Part shown: positions 43,510 through 55,451 of the stretch, in pieces
Layout: each line of letters starts with the position of its first letter
Numbering within the stretch: position 1 is the stretch's first letter
DNA from: Rutpela maculata
Lineage: Eukaryota; Arthropoda; Insecta; Coleoptera; Cerambycidae
Direction of reading: 5' to 3'
Assembly (NCBI GenBank): GCA_936432065.2
Contig: OW386285.2
Coordinates: 171,845,984 to 171,909,983, forward strand
Length of the DNA stretch: 64,000 bases
Program-made: the position numbers and the translations under genes
Notes under the pieces: model-generated
Databases searched by the model: none
What the model saw: only the letters and a program-made list of their open reading frames with translations
What the model was told of the DNA's origin: nothing

Positions 43510-45203
43510 GATTTCCCCTTGTACTCGAATTACAAGAGAGAATAACAATCAAAAGCTTAGAAACCAACCCCGGATTAATACCACTTAAACTAGGACTGGC
43601 AAAGGTACAAGAATATAGTCACACCTTGATCCATTACTATGATTTAAACCCAATTATCACCGAAATTAATAAGCTACATGAACAATCAGAAAATCTTATG
43701 CATAGCATTAATTTGAATAAAAATTACTCCCAAGATACATCAAACTATGTTAAAATATTAAAGTTGACGGAAGAAAAGGTCGAAATCAAGTTAAAAGAAA
43801 TTCTTCCGCATCCCCAAAGAACCAAAAGAGGTTTAATAAACGGTCTAGGTTCTATTTTTAAATCAATATCTGGTAATTTGGATGCCACCGACGGAGAACG
43901 GTATGACAATCTCATTAGGCAAATTCAAAATAATCAAAATAAATTGGCTGCAAGCATTACAAAACAAAACTCAATCTCTATAGACATAATTAATAAATTT
44001 AATTTAACCATTCAACAAATATTTCATAATGAAAAAGTATTACAATCAGAAATCGAACGGATTGCCGCCATTGCTGAACGAGACTTAAAACGCAAAACTA
44101 CTAACTTCATGAAAGACATTTTAAATCAAATTATAAATATGTATGAAATAATTAACTCTATTCTCCAAGATATAGAAAATTCAATTACGTTCACCAGATT
44201 AAATATCATGCACCCAAGTATAATAAAAACTGCCGATCTGTTCAAAGAACTATTAAAATTGGAAAAAAATATACAACCGGGACAATTGCCCTTTGAAATA
44301 ACACTAGAAAATACCCTACTAATAGAAAAATTAATAGAAATTGAATGTTATATCCTTAATAATAAAATCACCTACTTACTTCGTTTACCAATCATGTACC
44401 CTGAACCCTTTAATTATTATCACCTGTACCCAATTCCTGTGTATAGTCAGAGTCAATTCAAGGCAATAATTCCTAATAATAGATATTTGCTAAAAGACAA
44501 ATTGTACTTTACATTCGAAAGTGACATATGCACCAAAATGGCACCACAATATTATGCTTGTAAGAAACTTGACATAAAAGAAATCGACGAAGATAGCCCT
44601 TGTGAAATACAACTCCTGGATATGAAGAACACCGCAAGCTGTCAAAGAACCCAGATCAAAACTACAAGAGCCGTAATCAAGCAACTAGAAGAATCGACAC
44701 AATGGATTGGTATATTTCCCAGCAAGCAGGCAATCACCATGAAATGTAAACAACAAGAAGAGGTCCAAAAGTTAATTGGTACCTATTTAATCAACATCCC
44801 AATAGGGTGCGAAATAATTAGCACCCGAGAGAAGATCAGCAATAAACAGCAAGCCATAAATCAAAACGAGCCGATATTTTTCCCAGAACTAGACCAAGAG
44901 GAAAATCCTACACCAAACCAAAACTTTACCATCCACTTAGAGAATATCAACCTAGACGAACTACAGGATATTCAAAAACAAATAATTGAAAATCAACCCC
45001 AAATATCTTATGACGAAATTGGAATCTCCAATATTCCCAGTACATGGACAGTACTCCTCTATGTTATGGTTATTTTAATCATCTCATATTTTTCATATAA
45101 AAAATGTATATTAGCCAGACGAAGTAAGCATAATGAAGACATCGAGGGAAATCGACCAGAAGCCATCCCACCAAACGTTCTACTTCCTCGCTGCACTCCG
45201 TAG
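43510..45203 (+). CDS. Errantivirus-like envelope, F-type fusion protein
   Basis: An open frame is entered from a probable splice acceptor (catatttcag, ending 43,510) and runs to 45,203. There is no ATG at the start, consistent with an env message spliced from an upstream leader. Hallmarks are a furin-type site RTKR followed by a glycine-rich hydrophobic stretch (about codon 65-85 counted from 43,626) that would be the fusion peptide, a long heptad-rich helical region, a cysteine-containing C-terminal ectodomain, a membrane segment about 30-55 residues from the end (TVLLYVMVILIISYF) and a short basic tail. This matches the baculovirus F-like envelope of insect errantiviruses. No internal stop is seen, so env is better kept than pol. 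Confidence 0.85.
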
Positions 45204-45212
45204 TTGAATCTT

Positions 45213-45490
45213 CGAGGGGAGGAATTATGTATCGACCCCCCATTTAAATTATAAGGGGACGACTATGTTTCCCAGCATCAGCAGTTGTAACCTGATACTT
45301 AGAAGATAAGGCGCTGTGCCTTCTTTCCTATTTTGCATTGTTTTAGATTCAGTCTGTAACTAGCTTTCTTAGATTAAATACATACATTGTACTTAAAACA
45401 TTTTTATAAAAAATAAATTTTTGAATTTAATAATTTTTTAAAAAGAGACTTTTGGGTGTCGAAATCGTTAGTCACGTCAAAAATACTCAG
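45213..45490 (+). repeat. Purine tract and probable 3' LTR
   Basis: A purine tract cgaggggaggaat (45,213-45,225) is followed by tatgtatcgaccccc, the expected start of the 3' LTR. An aataaa occurs near 45,411. No second copy of this LTR is present in the window, so its right border is a guess. Confidence 0.55.
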
Positions 45491-45589
45491 CATACAGTCT
45501 GCACGCTTTAACACACTAGCAGAGAACTTATACCACAAATGGACCCGTAGTATTTTTTGGGAATTTTCCTTTGAGTCCATTTAATAAAA

Positions 45590-46520
45590 TTTGACATATT
45601 TCTGAAAATTTGACATTTTTCTGAAAAGTGATATTTTTCCGAAAATTTTACATTTTTTGAAGTGACATTTCTCCGAAACTTTGACATTTTTTCGAAAATT
45701 TGACATTTTTTTGAAGTGACTACTCCGAAAATTTGACAATTTTTAAACATTTGACATTTTTCTGAAAGGTGACATTTCTTCGAAAATTTGACGTTTTTTC
45801 GAAAATTTGACATTTTCCTGAATTTTTGCCATTTTTCTGAAAAGTGACATTTCTCTGAAAATTTGACATTTTTTCGAAAATTCGACATTTTTCTGAAGTG
45901 ACATTACTCCGAAAATTTGACAATTTTCAAACATTTGTCATTTTTCTGAAAAGTGACATTTCTTCGAAAATTTGACGTTTTTTCGAAAATTTGACATTTT
46001 TCTGAAAAGTGACATTTCTCCGAAAATTTGACGTTTTCCTGAAATTTACTTACAGCCTGACAATTTTCAAACATTTAACATTTTTCTGAAAGGTGACATT
46101 TTTCTGAAAGGTGACATTTCTTCAAAAATTTGACGTTTTTTCGAAAATTTGACATTTTCCTGAATTTTTGACATTTTTCAGAAAAGTGACATTTCTCTGA
46201 AAATTTGACATTTTTCTGAAGTGACATTACTCCGAAAATTTGACAATTTTCAAACATTTGGCATTTTTCTGAAAGGTGACATTTCTTCGAAAATTTGACG
46301 TTTTTTCTGAAAATTTGACATATTTCTGAAAAGTGACATTTCCCTGAAAATTTAACATTTTTCGAAAATTTGAAATTTTTCTGAAAAGTGACATTTTTCC
46401 GAAAATTTGACGTTTTTCTGAAAATTTGACGTTTTCCGGAAAATTCGACATTTTTTAAAAATCTGACATTTTTCTGAAAAGTGACATTTCTCCGAAAATT
46501 TGATATTTCTTGGAAATTAA
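45590..46520. repeat. Degenerate tandem array (gaaaatttgacatttt family)
   Basis: Two alternating short half-units, gaaaatttgacattttt and gaaaagtgacatttctcc, are repeated about 40 times in all. A longer order is visible: the phrase ctccgaaaatttgacaattt recurs near 45,724, 45,908 and 46,231, with a related one at 46,055. Minus-strand frames remain open over up to 165 codons of repetitive NVKFSEKCHF-like text, a consequence of the repeat and not evidence of a gene. Confidence 0.93.
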
Positions 46521-46599
46521 AAAAAAAAATTTCGTGACTCGTCTTGTAGAAATATTTTTTTGATATCATCATCAGTTCGCCTGTTATAAGAATTTTATG

Positions 46600-46862
46600 C
46601 TTTTACGACGTCATCAGAACGTAGGTGTATTTTTAATTCACTCGTATTCCATCCATCTACAATATTTCCATCTACGTTTCAAACTTTAATTGGATGTTTC
46701 CAATAGTTAAGTCGATGTCTGCACCAGTTTCTAAGAATTTTTCTTATTTGTGACGTCATGTGACGTAGGTGTATTATTAATTCACTCGTAATCCGTCCAT
46801 CTACAATATTTATACCTACGTTTCAAATTTCAGTTCGATATCTTCCCGAGTTATCAGCCGAA
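46600..46862. repeat. Two direct copies of a 130-140 bp unit
   Basis: Both units contain acgtaggtgtatt, aattcactcgta, ccatctacaatattt and ctacgtttcaaa in that order, starting near 46,619 and 46,760. No gene. A gtgacgtcatgtgacgt palindrome lies between them. Confidence 0.8.
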
Positions 46863-47039
46863 ATCACTGAACACCTCTGTCATTATTAGAATATCACCCT
46901 GTACATTGCACTGCTTTGAGGACAAAACAAGTGAAATTTTTGTTTTTTAATTTATTTCACGGAAACCAAATCGAAAAAGTGCAAGTGTGATATATCGTTG
47001 AAATCGGAATTTTTACTGCTTTTCAATGGTTCAATTACA

Positions 47040-47199
47040 AATTGTAAGTAATCATAAAATAAACAACTTGTTGTGCCAAAACGGCACTAAACGTAATCCG
47101 ATCTCAACCAAAACCTTTTCAGATCTTCTGGAGCACTAAAGAAACCCTCATGCAAAGTTTCATCCAAATCCATTTAGTAGCTTCGCCGGTATCGTGCTA

Positions 47200-47253
<54 letters not shown>

Positions 47254-47384
47254 ACACACAGACATTTTTTAAAAACAACTTTTTTGGGTTCCTGGGACCT
47301 CAAAACGTAAAGATTTGATGTTATCTCAATTTTCGATTTTGGACTAATTGTAGTAACCTCCCACAATTTTATTGTGGGGAGGTT
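47040..47384. repeat. (AC)n-tailed dispersed repeat
   Basis: A stretch including gcaaagtttcatccaaatcc and tttagtagcttcgcc leads into an (AC)n run (about 47,203-47,260) and then into a hairpin (cctcccacaattttattgtggggagg near 47,357-47,382). Phrases of this type followed by acac runs are common in insect non-LTR element tails and MITEs; I do not assign a family. Confidence 0.6.
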
Positions 47385-48057
47385 AAAAAAACCGCTGCCC
47401 AAGGAATCACTACTTCCACATCCAGATTTTCTATCCAAGTCACTCACAACGATAAAATGTTGTATGTGGAAATAATTGTTTAATAATATAATATTTGAAA
47501 TCGTCTACCTCAAAAACCCATAAAAACCCCCACATCGGTAGTGGGGTGGGGGTGGTGATAGAGGGTGGTAGTGGGGGTGGATAAGGTAAAAAAATATTTT
47601 GAGATTTCTGGTTCTTGTACACACACTAAATCATTTTTTTTTCCATCCTCTTTAATAATGGGGTGGGGGTGGTAATGGGGGTGGCTAATGCCAAATTTTT
47701 TTTTGAGACCTTAGCTTCTCTTGTATATAGTAAATACCAATTTTATGAACTCTTATCTGCTTGATTTACCTATTTACCCCAAATTTACCCCAATTTACCC
47801 CCCAACCCTTCGACGGAACAAGATGAAAATATAATCTAGTTCTAGATCTCGTTAAAGTACATATGTGTACCAAATTTCAAGTCAATATCTCAAACGGTTT
47901 CAGAGTAAACGTGCGCACAAAAAAAAGTTACAGACCGACAGAAATTTTTTTTTCGCTCAAACTTAAAATATCGACGTTTCATGACATTCTAAGCCTATTT
48001 GAACAATAAAAATTTTTTTAAATTTTTTTGTCGTTACTACCACTGGATGTGGAAGTA
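47385..48057 (-). repeat. GGGGTGG-rich dispersed repeat, copy 4
   Basis: A near-full-length copy ending cactggatgtggaagt. It contains the uninterrupted target phrase gaccttagcttctcttg at about 47,706, which proves the pre-insertion sequence of the Polinton site in copy 2. It has a shorter cagac run than copy 3. Confidence 0.9.
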
Positions 48058-48153
48058 ATATATGTATCCTTATTTTGCCAGTTATTCGTAATAGAAGTCA
48101 CCCCAACATAGCGAGGATTTTTGGTAATTTTTCAATAAAAATTCTTGGCCTAT

Positions 48154-48627
48154 GAAATAAAAAAATATTTTGATGTTTTTGGTTCTTGTACATACACTAA
48201 ATCACACTTTTTTTTCGTCCCCTTAAAAAATGGGGTAGGGGTCGTAATGGGGGTAGCTAATGTCAAAAATTTTTTTGAGACTTTAGTTTCTATTATATAT
48301 ACTAAATACCAATTTTACGGACTCTTACCTGCTTGATTTACCTGTTTACCTCCCCATTTACCCCAATTTACACTCCGATGGAATAAGATGAAAATATAAT
48401 CTAGTTCCAGATCCCGTTAAAGTACGTACGTGTACCAAATTTCAAGTCAATATCTTAAACGGTTCCAAAGTAATCGTGCGCACAAAAAAGTTAGACCGAC
48501 AGACAGACAGACATTTTTTTACGCTGAAACTTAAAATGGCGACCTTTCATGACAGTCTAAGCCTATTTGAACAATAAAAATTTTCAAAAATTTTTTTGTT
48601 ACTATACTTCCACTGGATGTGGAAGTA
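48154..48627 (-). repeat. GGGGTGG-rich dispersed repeat, copy 5, truncated
   Basis: The copy lacks the first about 200 bp but keeps the body and the ctggatgtggaagt end, only about 100 bp downstream of copy 4. It is more diverged, so the two are probably independent insertions rather than a tandem duplication. Confidence 0.85.
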
Positions 48628-49373
48628 ATTAATATTCTATTTTCAAGAAAAAGAACGCCATTGCCATGTAAACCGGAAGTGATATTTAAAATTTACATGC
48701 CTTTTTTTACTTTCCTTTAATAGTCAATTAAGAACATAAATAATCCGATCAATTCTTCTTTGATGTTCAATTATATGTTACTTATCTCAAAAACTACCGA
48801 GAAAATCGGACATAACGCGTTAACTAGGACACCCTGTACACTGTAAATATACATTATGTACCTATAGAGAGTTTTTCTTTTAATTAAAAACCACTGCCTA
48901 AGGAATCACTACAACCGCATTCAGTTTTCCTACTCAAATTACTTTAAATAAAAATTCTTGTGCACCCAACGCTAAATTCGACTCTGTACGGCAGAAATAT
49001 ATTTGAACTATTTCTCTTATCTTACACAATCTGCCAATCTCCGCCTTTTTTACATAGACGGCATATTTCATTGGTCAAAGGGGCACGCCCACCCGTATAA
49101 ACCTTTTTCATATATATCAATGAAAATATTATTTGTCCTACCGCAGATTATACTCTTAATAATAGTGCACATGCAGAGGACTTGCCATTTAAACCTTATT
49201 CGTTTTTAAAATTTTTATTTTTCATCATAGCAGTTGTTTTCGAGACATGAAACTTAAAAAATTTCGCTGCTTTTTTTTAATAAGGTTGTGTAAGTTATAA
49301 TTTTTTAACCAATTTTGCTCATACATTTTACAATTCCAATTATATTTCAAAAACAATTCACTAAAAATATATC
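48628..49373. other. Spacer with transposon ends, no gene
   Basis: Contains the inverted partner of the 36,846 end (48,784-48,842, closing with ggacaccctgtaca) and a diverged scrap of the GGGGTGG-rich repeat start (ccactgcctaaggaatcact, about 48,891). No gene is recognised. Confidence 0.5.
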
Positions 49374-52224
49374 TACAGCGTGTCCTCCGATTGAGTTCGC
49401 TATAGGTGAAATGGACAAAAAATGTTCGATTTTTTTTTCATATTTGGAGGTTCACCCCTGCTTATCTAAAAAGTAATTTTGGGTGCACTTTGGTTTTTTT
49501 TGAAATCATGCGTAGGCTATGACAGTTAAGCAAAAACGAATTTCATGTCAGGTAAAGTACCTTCTCTGTAAAAGTGAAGAGGTTTGTATCTAGGCCTTGT
49601 ATATTTTTCCCCTTTTTGATAAAAGGAAAAACATAACAATTCCAGTTTTTACGTGATCGTCTATTTTTGTTTAGTTAGGACCCAAATTTACGTTGTGATA
49701 GTAATTTTATTGAACAGATTCTTTTTAAAGTTTGATATTACTTGTTTCTGTTTACTGATTTAATTTATTTACCTTCACTCTAGAAACATTCATTTAATAA
49801 TTCTCTTTACTTTTGGTACCTTTTATTTATTTGTATTTTACTTATTAAAGATTTCACTGTGATTACAATTTGTTTTGGAATCGGTTTATTTGTCTAAAGA
49901 ATTATAATTTTATTTAAGTTCTTATTCCTGAAAAATAACATATTGAAAGAAAAATACTGAAAGCGGTTTAATACATTTATTTTAAGACAATCGTCCTATT
50001 CATTAGTATAGATTACACATTTGTTGGACAACTGCCACATTTTACATGAAAATAATACAAAAATAAGTTGGGACAATAGTCACAATAATTTACTATAAGT
50101 TTAAATTAAGTATTCGTTGGGGCAACAGCCACATAGAAAAATAATGGAAAGTATTCTTTGTGAAGAATCATCACTATTACTTCCATAGAATAGTCAGGTC
50201 AGCTATGCAAACAATAAAATAAATTGTTTACAATGACAATAGTCATTACTCGTGAAATATTTATAGTTGGAGTCGGACATACGTAAAATCTGACACAAAA
50301 CTCGGGAAATCTCCCAGTAGTGATATTGTGATAAAAAGACAATCAACAAAATCCTGTTTAACTGTCACGTCAACTGACGTAGGTTTATTTCGGTGTTTCG
50401 AAGATTCGTAGTATGGCTAGTTATAATTGTACTTGGCCGAGATCAATGGACCTCAAATTTAACACCTGATGTATTTCTAGATGAGGTGACAACCAACAAA
50501 ATCTTGTGATTGTCTTTCGAAAATATTCGAAAATATAATTGATAACAATGAGCTGTGTTCAGATCTTATCATATGTAAATAACAGACATGTTCCAGTTGT
50601 AATCACAGAGATGACAATTAAGAACTCTGTAAAGCAGAATCCTGCAAAAGTAAATAATTGCCAAGTCTAAAGCTACAACATCACGGATGTGCAAATAGCG
50701 TTTGTATAGCTAAGCTGAATATTGCCCGGACTATAACAACAATCGAATCATATTTTAAAATCCAAAAGAAAACTTCCCATTTATAAATCAAATAAAATAG
50801 TAAGTTAATTCTGAATATAATTAGCTATACGGTGAAATAAACCAATATAGTATAATTCCAAATAAATTAGCTAATCAAAAGGTACCACAGCATTGTCGCA
50901 ATCGCGAAGCCGAATATATAAAGCCGTTTACTTTATTGATATTTAAATAAATATTATTTGATACATTGTTATACTACCAGTATTTCTTCTCCCCCAGTAT
51001 CCAGACTAAGTCCGGGTGTATTCGAGAAAAATAGGTCTATGAAGACGCCGAAGCGTGCTCCTAGACTAAGTTTCTATTTTCTAGTGCTCAACAGAAAAAT
51101 AGGTCTATAAAGACTAAGTTTCTTGTTGTGTGCAAAATGTTTGACAGTTAGGACCAGGTTAAGCATAAGTAGATGGTTCTAGCATAGTTGCTTGGTTTGA
51201 TCTAACTGACCAAGAGACCAATTTGTGGTCCCTATTTATACGAAATTTCCTCAGCGTTGTTTAAGAGAACATATCTATTTGATATGAAAGAGTAAGTGAG
51301 TTAGGTAATATCTCCGCGGATGCTGATATGGCCCGTTCTTTGTTCTCGTTACCCTGACGCAAACGTGGCTAGTCCATTACTTTAATATGTTTATTTTAAC
51401 ACCATAAAATCTGTGAGTTTCGAGGCACGAAACTGCGTTTAAAAGAAATATTCAAAACGATTTCTATACAGGAATAAAATTATTTTAAATATTATGGAAC
51501 TGTAATTAGCATATTTAACAGAACTAAAATTTTATATCGAAAAATGATAAAGCGAAATGGTTTCCAATTATTAGGCGGCAATTTAGTTTTATTTAATATC
51601 CAAAAATAAGTAAAATTTGATTAATAGATTAGGAAATTCTTTCACAAACAGACGACCTAGATACGGGGCGTCTCAAAAAGATACAGCAAAATATCATTAG
51701 GAAAAGTTATTCAGATTTAAAAGTTATAGTCCTATGCAAAATTTCAAGAATATACGCCTTCTTTGATGATTTTGATTTTTTTAATATAATTGCATTTTAC
51801 CTTGCATTTTACCTCGCATTTTACGAAAAAAAAAATGTTGCCGGTTTACTAAAGTATTTACTGCATTACGTACTAAATCAAACACGTTAGTAAACTGGCA
51901 TACTATTTTTTTTTTTTCGTAAAATACAATTATATTGAAAAAATCAAAATCATCAAAGTAGACGTATGTTCTTGAAATTTTGTATAGGACTGTAACTTTT
52001 TAATCTGAATAACTTTCCTTAATGACATTTTCCTGTATCTTTTACAGAAAAGGTACTTTACCTAACATGAAATTCGTTTTTGCTTAACTATCATGAGCTA
52101 CATGATTTTAAAAAAACAAAAGTACACCCAAAATTACTTTTTAGGTAAGCAATATGAAAAAAAAATTCGAACATTTTTTGTCCATTTCACCTATAGCGAA
52201 CTCAATCGGAGGACACGCTGTATA
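49374..52224. mobile_element. Long-armed foldback element with a 2.1-kb insertion
   Basis: The left arm (49,374-49,574; starts tacagcgtgtcctccg) matches the right arm (about 52,040-52,224) inverted, including gttcgctataggtgaaatgg. The right arm continues inward into a second palindrome (51,676-52,040) containing ttaaaagttatagtcctatg and its inverse. Reading the right arm outward to inward shows that the left arm was originally continuous from 49,574 into about 51,677; the 2.1 kb between is an insertion. That insert has short inverted borders (gtatctagg and cctagatac) but no recognisable coding sequence. Confidence 0.75.
49575..51676. other. 2.1-kb insert of unknown type
   Basis: No open frame with a domain. 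Several related phrases recur: gacaactgccaca, gggacaatagtcaca and gggcaacagccaca (50,028-50,134), and a gactaagttt...aaaataggtctat pair at 51,005-51,121. It may be a decayed non-autonomous LTR element or a DNA element; I cannot decide. Confidence 0.4.
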
Positions 52225-52400
52225 TAGACAATAGAGTAAGTTATTTTTGTGAAGCATTACAAAAGAGGTTGAAGGAGCTATGTGAATATTTTGGAGTTTT
52301 TCAATAAAAACAACTTTATATTTATTTTATTTTAATTATTGAACTTAATTCCCACTTGGTAAAGCTATAATTGTTGCATTAACAGCTATGTTAGAAGGTA

Positions 52401-52986
52401 TATACAGTGTGTCCACAGACGCACTTAATTATACTTAACTTTTTAATTTTTGGTTTTTTGATACGAAGTAATTCTTCATAAAAACTTCTGCTTACTCTGA
52501 AAAATCGTTAGCCATCGTCAGAATTACAATTTACTTTACAGGGTGATTGGACATGAGCAACATACTTTCCTTTTAGTTAATATATTCAAATCTTATGAAG
52601 AAAATTGTGAAAAATGCCAAGTGTACTCCTAATACAAAGTTTCATCCACAGTCAATAATTAATTTTTGATGTCTAAAATAATTTCATTATTAAATAAATT
52701 AGAAGAAAAATAATTATTGACAATGTGAACAAAACTTTGTATTAAGACTGCACATTTTTCACAACTTTCTTCATAAGATTTAATTATATTAATTTAATGA
52801 AAGGTACATTACTCTTGAAAAATATTTATATTTTGTTCATTTCCGATCACTCTGTATAGTAAATCCTAATTCTGACAATGCCTAAGGAATATTCAGAATA
52901 AGGAGAAGTTTTTATGAAGAATGACTTTTTAACATAAAACCAAAAATAAAACAGGTATACAGGTATAGTTAAGTTCAACTTAATTT
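52401..52986. mobile_element. Nested foldback MITEs, about 585 bp
   Basis: The outer arms are tatacagtgtgtccacag... (52,401-52,535) and their inverse (52,858-52,986), sharing for example ttcataaaaacttct. Inside, a second inverted pair runs from acagggtgattggacatgag (about 52,537) to its inverse near 52,858, with long complementary arms around tttgtattaa. One MITE has inserted into another. Confidence 0.8.
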
Positions 52987-53228
52987 AAAAAAATATTGGA
53001 ATATAACAATAAATATAATAGCCTAAACAGTATTTTTTCTTTTGCTGTGCCCACCTTCTTAGCCATGCTTTTGTTATGGTTTCCACTTCCACTTGAGGGG
53101 AATTTTTGGATTGAGGGTTTTTTCTCACACACATACTAGAACAAGAAAAATAATATTTTTTGCAACCATTTCATGTTGTACCATATATTGGAAAATTGGT
53201 ACAAGCAATAGCACACAGTATAGTCTCT

Positions 53229-53668
53229 TTTTACTGTTTATTAGGTATTTTACCACCTGTAAAAATATTTAAATTTAACAAAAGAAACTTCTGCGCCAAA
53301 TGGATCAGAAAAAGTTTGGTTTTCAATATATCTGATTACTACAGAAAGTCCCACACTTTAAAATAAATAAAATAGAACAAAAATATTAAATAGACTCTCT
53401 GCGGGTAAAAAATTGAAATGAATTGCTGTTAACGTTTCTGAATAAAAAATCTTTCTATTTCCGTTCTCAAAACTTTGACTTTCAAGTACGTCAAACATAA
53501 TCTGTTTAACATTTTTGTTTTAGTTTATTTATTTTTAGGTGTGAGACTTTTTGTGCGGTAATCAGAAGTATTAAAAAATCAACCTGTTTGATCCATTTGC
53601 ACAGAGATTTCTATCATTAATTTTTTAAAATATTTTTACAGGTGGAAAAATACCCAATAAACAGTAAG
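53229..53668. mobile_element. Foldback MITE, about 440 bp
   Basis: The left end ttactgtttattaggtattt and its inverse aaaaatacccaataaacagtaa close an element with arms complementary for over 130 bp (cacctgtaaaaatattt, ttctgcgccaaatggatca and their inverses). No coding content. Confidence 0.85.
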
Positions 53669-54575
53669 AAGTTATGAATATGCCACAAAGAATAAGAAAT
53701 AATTATAGACAATATTAGCATATGGGTTTGGGTTTTATTGTGCTTTCTAATTGGGCAATTCGAATAATTTGGCTTTCAACAACTTTTTTTATGTGTCGAT
53801 TTCTTGGACTTCTACTTATTTTCTTTTTATCATTTATTGTTTTTCTAAGCCTTCTGCACTTATCAAAATAAAACTAATCACGAAATATATGAAATATAGC
53901 GCCACAAGTGTGCATGATCTACTGACACTGAAATAATAACCTACAAATTAAACAGGAAAATATTTATTAAAAAAATAACAAAAGTACCCCACCTAGCCTA
54001 GATATTATATAGCCTGCACTATAAAAATAAAGTTAAAAATTTGCTGTAATAAAATATTAATACATGGCTGGCTAAAACTGCAGTCATCGTCATCATATCC
54101 ATAGGTAATAAACATAATATACTTACATAGTATACCGACTTTTTTGAAGACATTTTACAGTTCCTTCACTCACACTGCAATTCCCTAATCGTAATCACTA
54201 ATGACAATGAAAAAAAAACAAATTGACGAATGACAATACAAAGCCAAATTCAAGAACAGCCAACAAGTAAAAAGTAAATGAACTCGTCCAACGGAGAAAT
54301 CATCTTTGATCTTACCCGTACCCACAGATAATGGACTAGCCCATGACATCAAATAATGCGCATCAAATTCCAATAAATATACGATTAATTCTAGATGTTT
54401 GATTTCGATGCTAATCTGCCGTTCAAGTGCCAATTTCGGGCCAACGTTTACCATAAACGTGACTTTTTGCCACCGCTAGAAAAACGTTGTTACTTAATTG
54501 GCATTTGATGCCGCTGATTCCCCATCATTTCCATCATTAAACCGCATTTCGGCCGATGCTTGTGTGTTTTCTGGG
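53669..54575. other. Gene-free spacer
   Basis: Open frames of 60-90 codons here show no domain. The last about 150 bp (54,430-54,575) are ggcc/gcc-rich text like that at 4.1 kb and 57.5 kb, probably the edge of a dispersed repeat. Confidence 0.45.
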
Positions 54576-54998
54576 ATCCATATGTGTAATATTTGAAAAT
54601 ACAATCAATATTTATACTAAAGCATTTTTTTCTCAAAGTATTAGGATTTAATTCGATGGCAGCAGTAACCTAACCTCTACATCATGCGACAATTTTGCAA
54701 AATACGAACTAACCCTCATCCTGATGAACAAAATTGCGGATATAAAAATAAACGAACAAAAATTTGATCCGTTTTTCCTAAAATTCGAATATTTTTCGCA
54801 TTTTCAAACTGTTCCTTCGCATCTTCTAAATCATCCAAAACTTGTCCAGCCACTAAACCTTCGATATCCATTATTTAAATAAAACCGAATTAATATGACA
54901 AGTCTCCACACGCACGATCATAACCTACAAAGTACTTAAAAAATGATTATTTTCTGCTTTCCCTCGACTTCTCTTGCTAAAAGTAAGGGAATAAGTAC
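54576..54998. repeat. Dispersed repeat segment C
   Basis: A close match (about 95 percent by eye) to 60,690-61,112 in the same orientation, over about 420 bp, starting atccatatgtgtaatattt and ending aagtaagggaataag. The two copies differ by scattered substitutions and small indels. Confidence 0.9.
54716..54871 (-). CDS. 51-codon frame within repeat C, dubious
   Basis: An ATG frame (MDIEGLVAGQVLDDLEDAKEQ start) of 51 codons with an acidic amphipathic helix. The other copy of the repeat has a TAG at codon 21, so the frame is not conserved. It could be a captured first exon of a host gene or chance. Confidence 0.2.
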   Translation of the reverse strand: MDIEGLVAGQVLDDLEDAKEQFENAKNIRILGKTDQIFVRLFLYPQFCSSG

Positions 54999-55267
54999 GG
55001 ATCCAGCAAACACAAAAATTGCGGCCCTTAAATGGGCCATTGTAGCGATCAATGGCTTTCTTATGGCATAGGCTAACTTTTTTTTTCCCATAATAAATTA
55101 TATACAGGCGTACCATAACTTCATGTTGTTATGAAATGCCATATAATAACCAGAAATGGTCCATTATTGTGCAACCATAAAAAATGCTGCTTCAGTTTAT
55201 ACGTTGATGGTACTTTTATGGTAATATGCAGGCTAATATTTTAAATGAGCATCCGAAATAACAGTCA

Positions 55268-55350
55268 CTAAGATAGCTCGGTTGGTCAGAGAGTCAGTAC
55301 TGTAATACGGACAACGGAGACATGCAGGTTCGAACCCCACCGACCGCAAT
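55268..55350 (+). tRNA. tRNA-derived fragment (pseudo-tRNA or SINE head)
   Basis: It contains a box A (tagctcggttggtcagag) and a canonical box B (ggttcgaaccc) about 40 nt downstream. The 5' and 3' acceptor parts do not pair, and the T stem is poor. Most likely a SINE head or tRNA pseudogene. An RNA polymerase III start could still be functional. Confidence 0.45.
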
Positions 55351-55451
55351 TATTGAAGGTAAGTAAAAATGTATTTAATAAATAACTTAATAAACATTAC
55401 AATTTGCAGGCAACCCTTGTGAGAATAATTTGTAGCTATGGTAAACAATAT

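Noticed and set aside
45590..46520. CRISPR-like regular repeats
   Set aside because: Units are adjacent and degenerate with no unique spacers, and the DNA is eukaryotic; it is a tandem satellite-like array.
45508..46572. Minus-strand frames of up to 165 codons with repeated NVKFSEKCHF-like text
   Set aside because: They are translations of a short degenerate tandem repeat; several frames stay open at once and composition follows the repeat.
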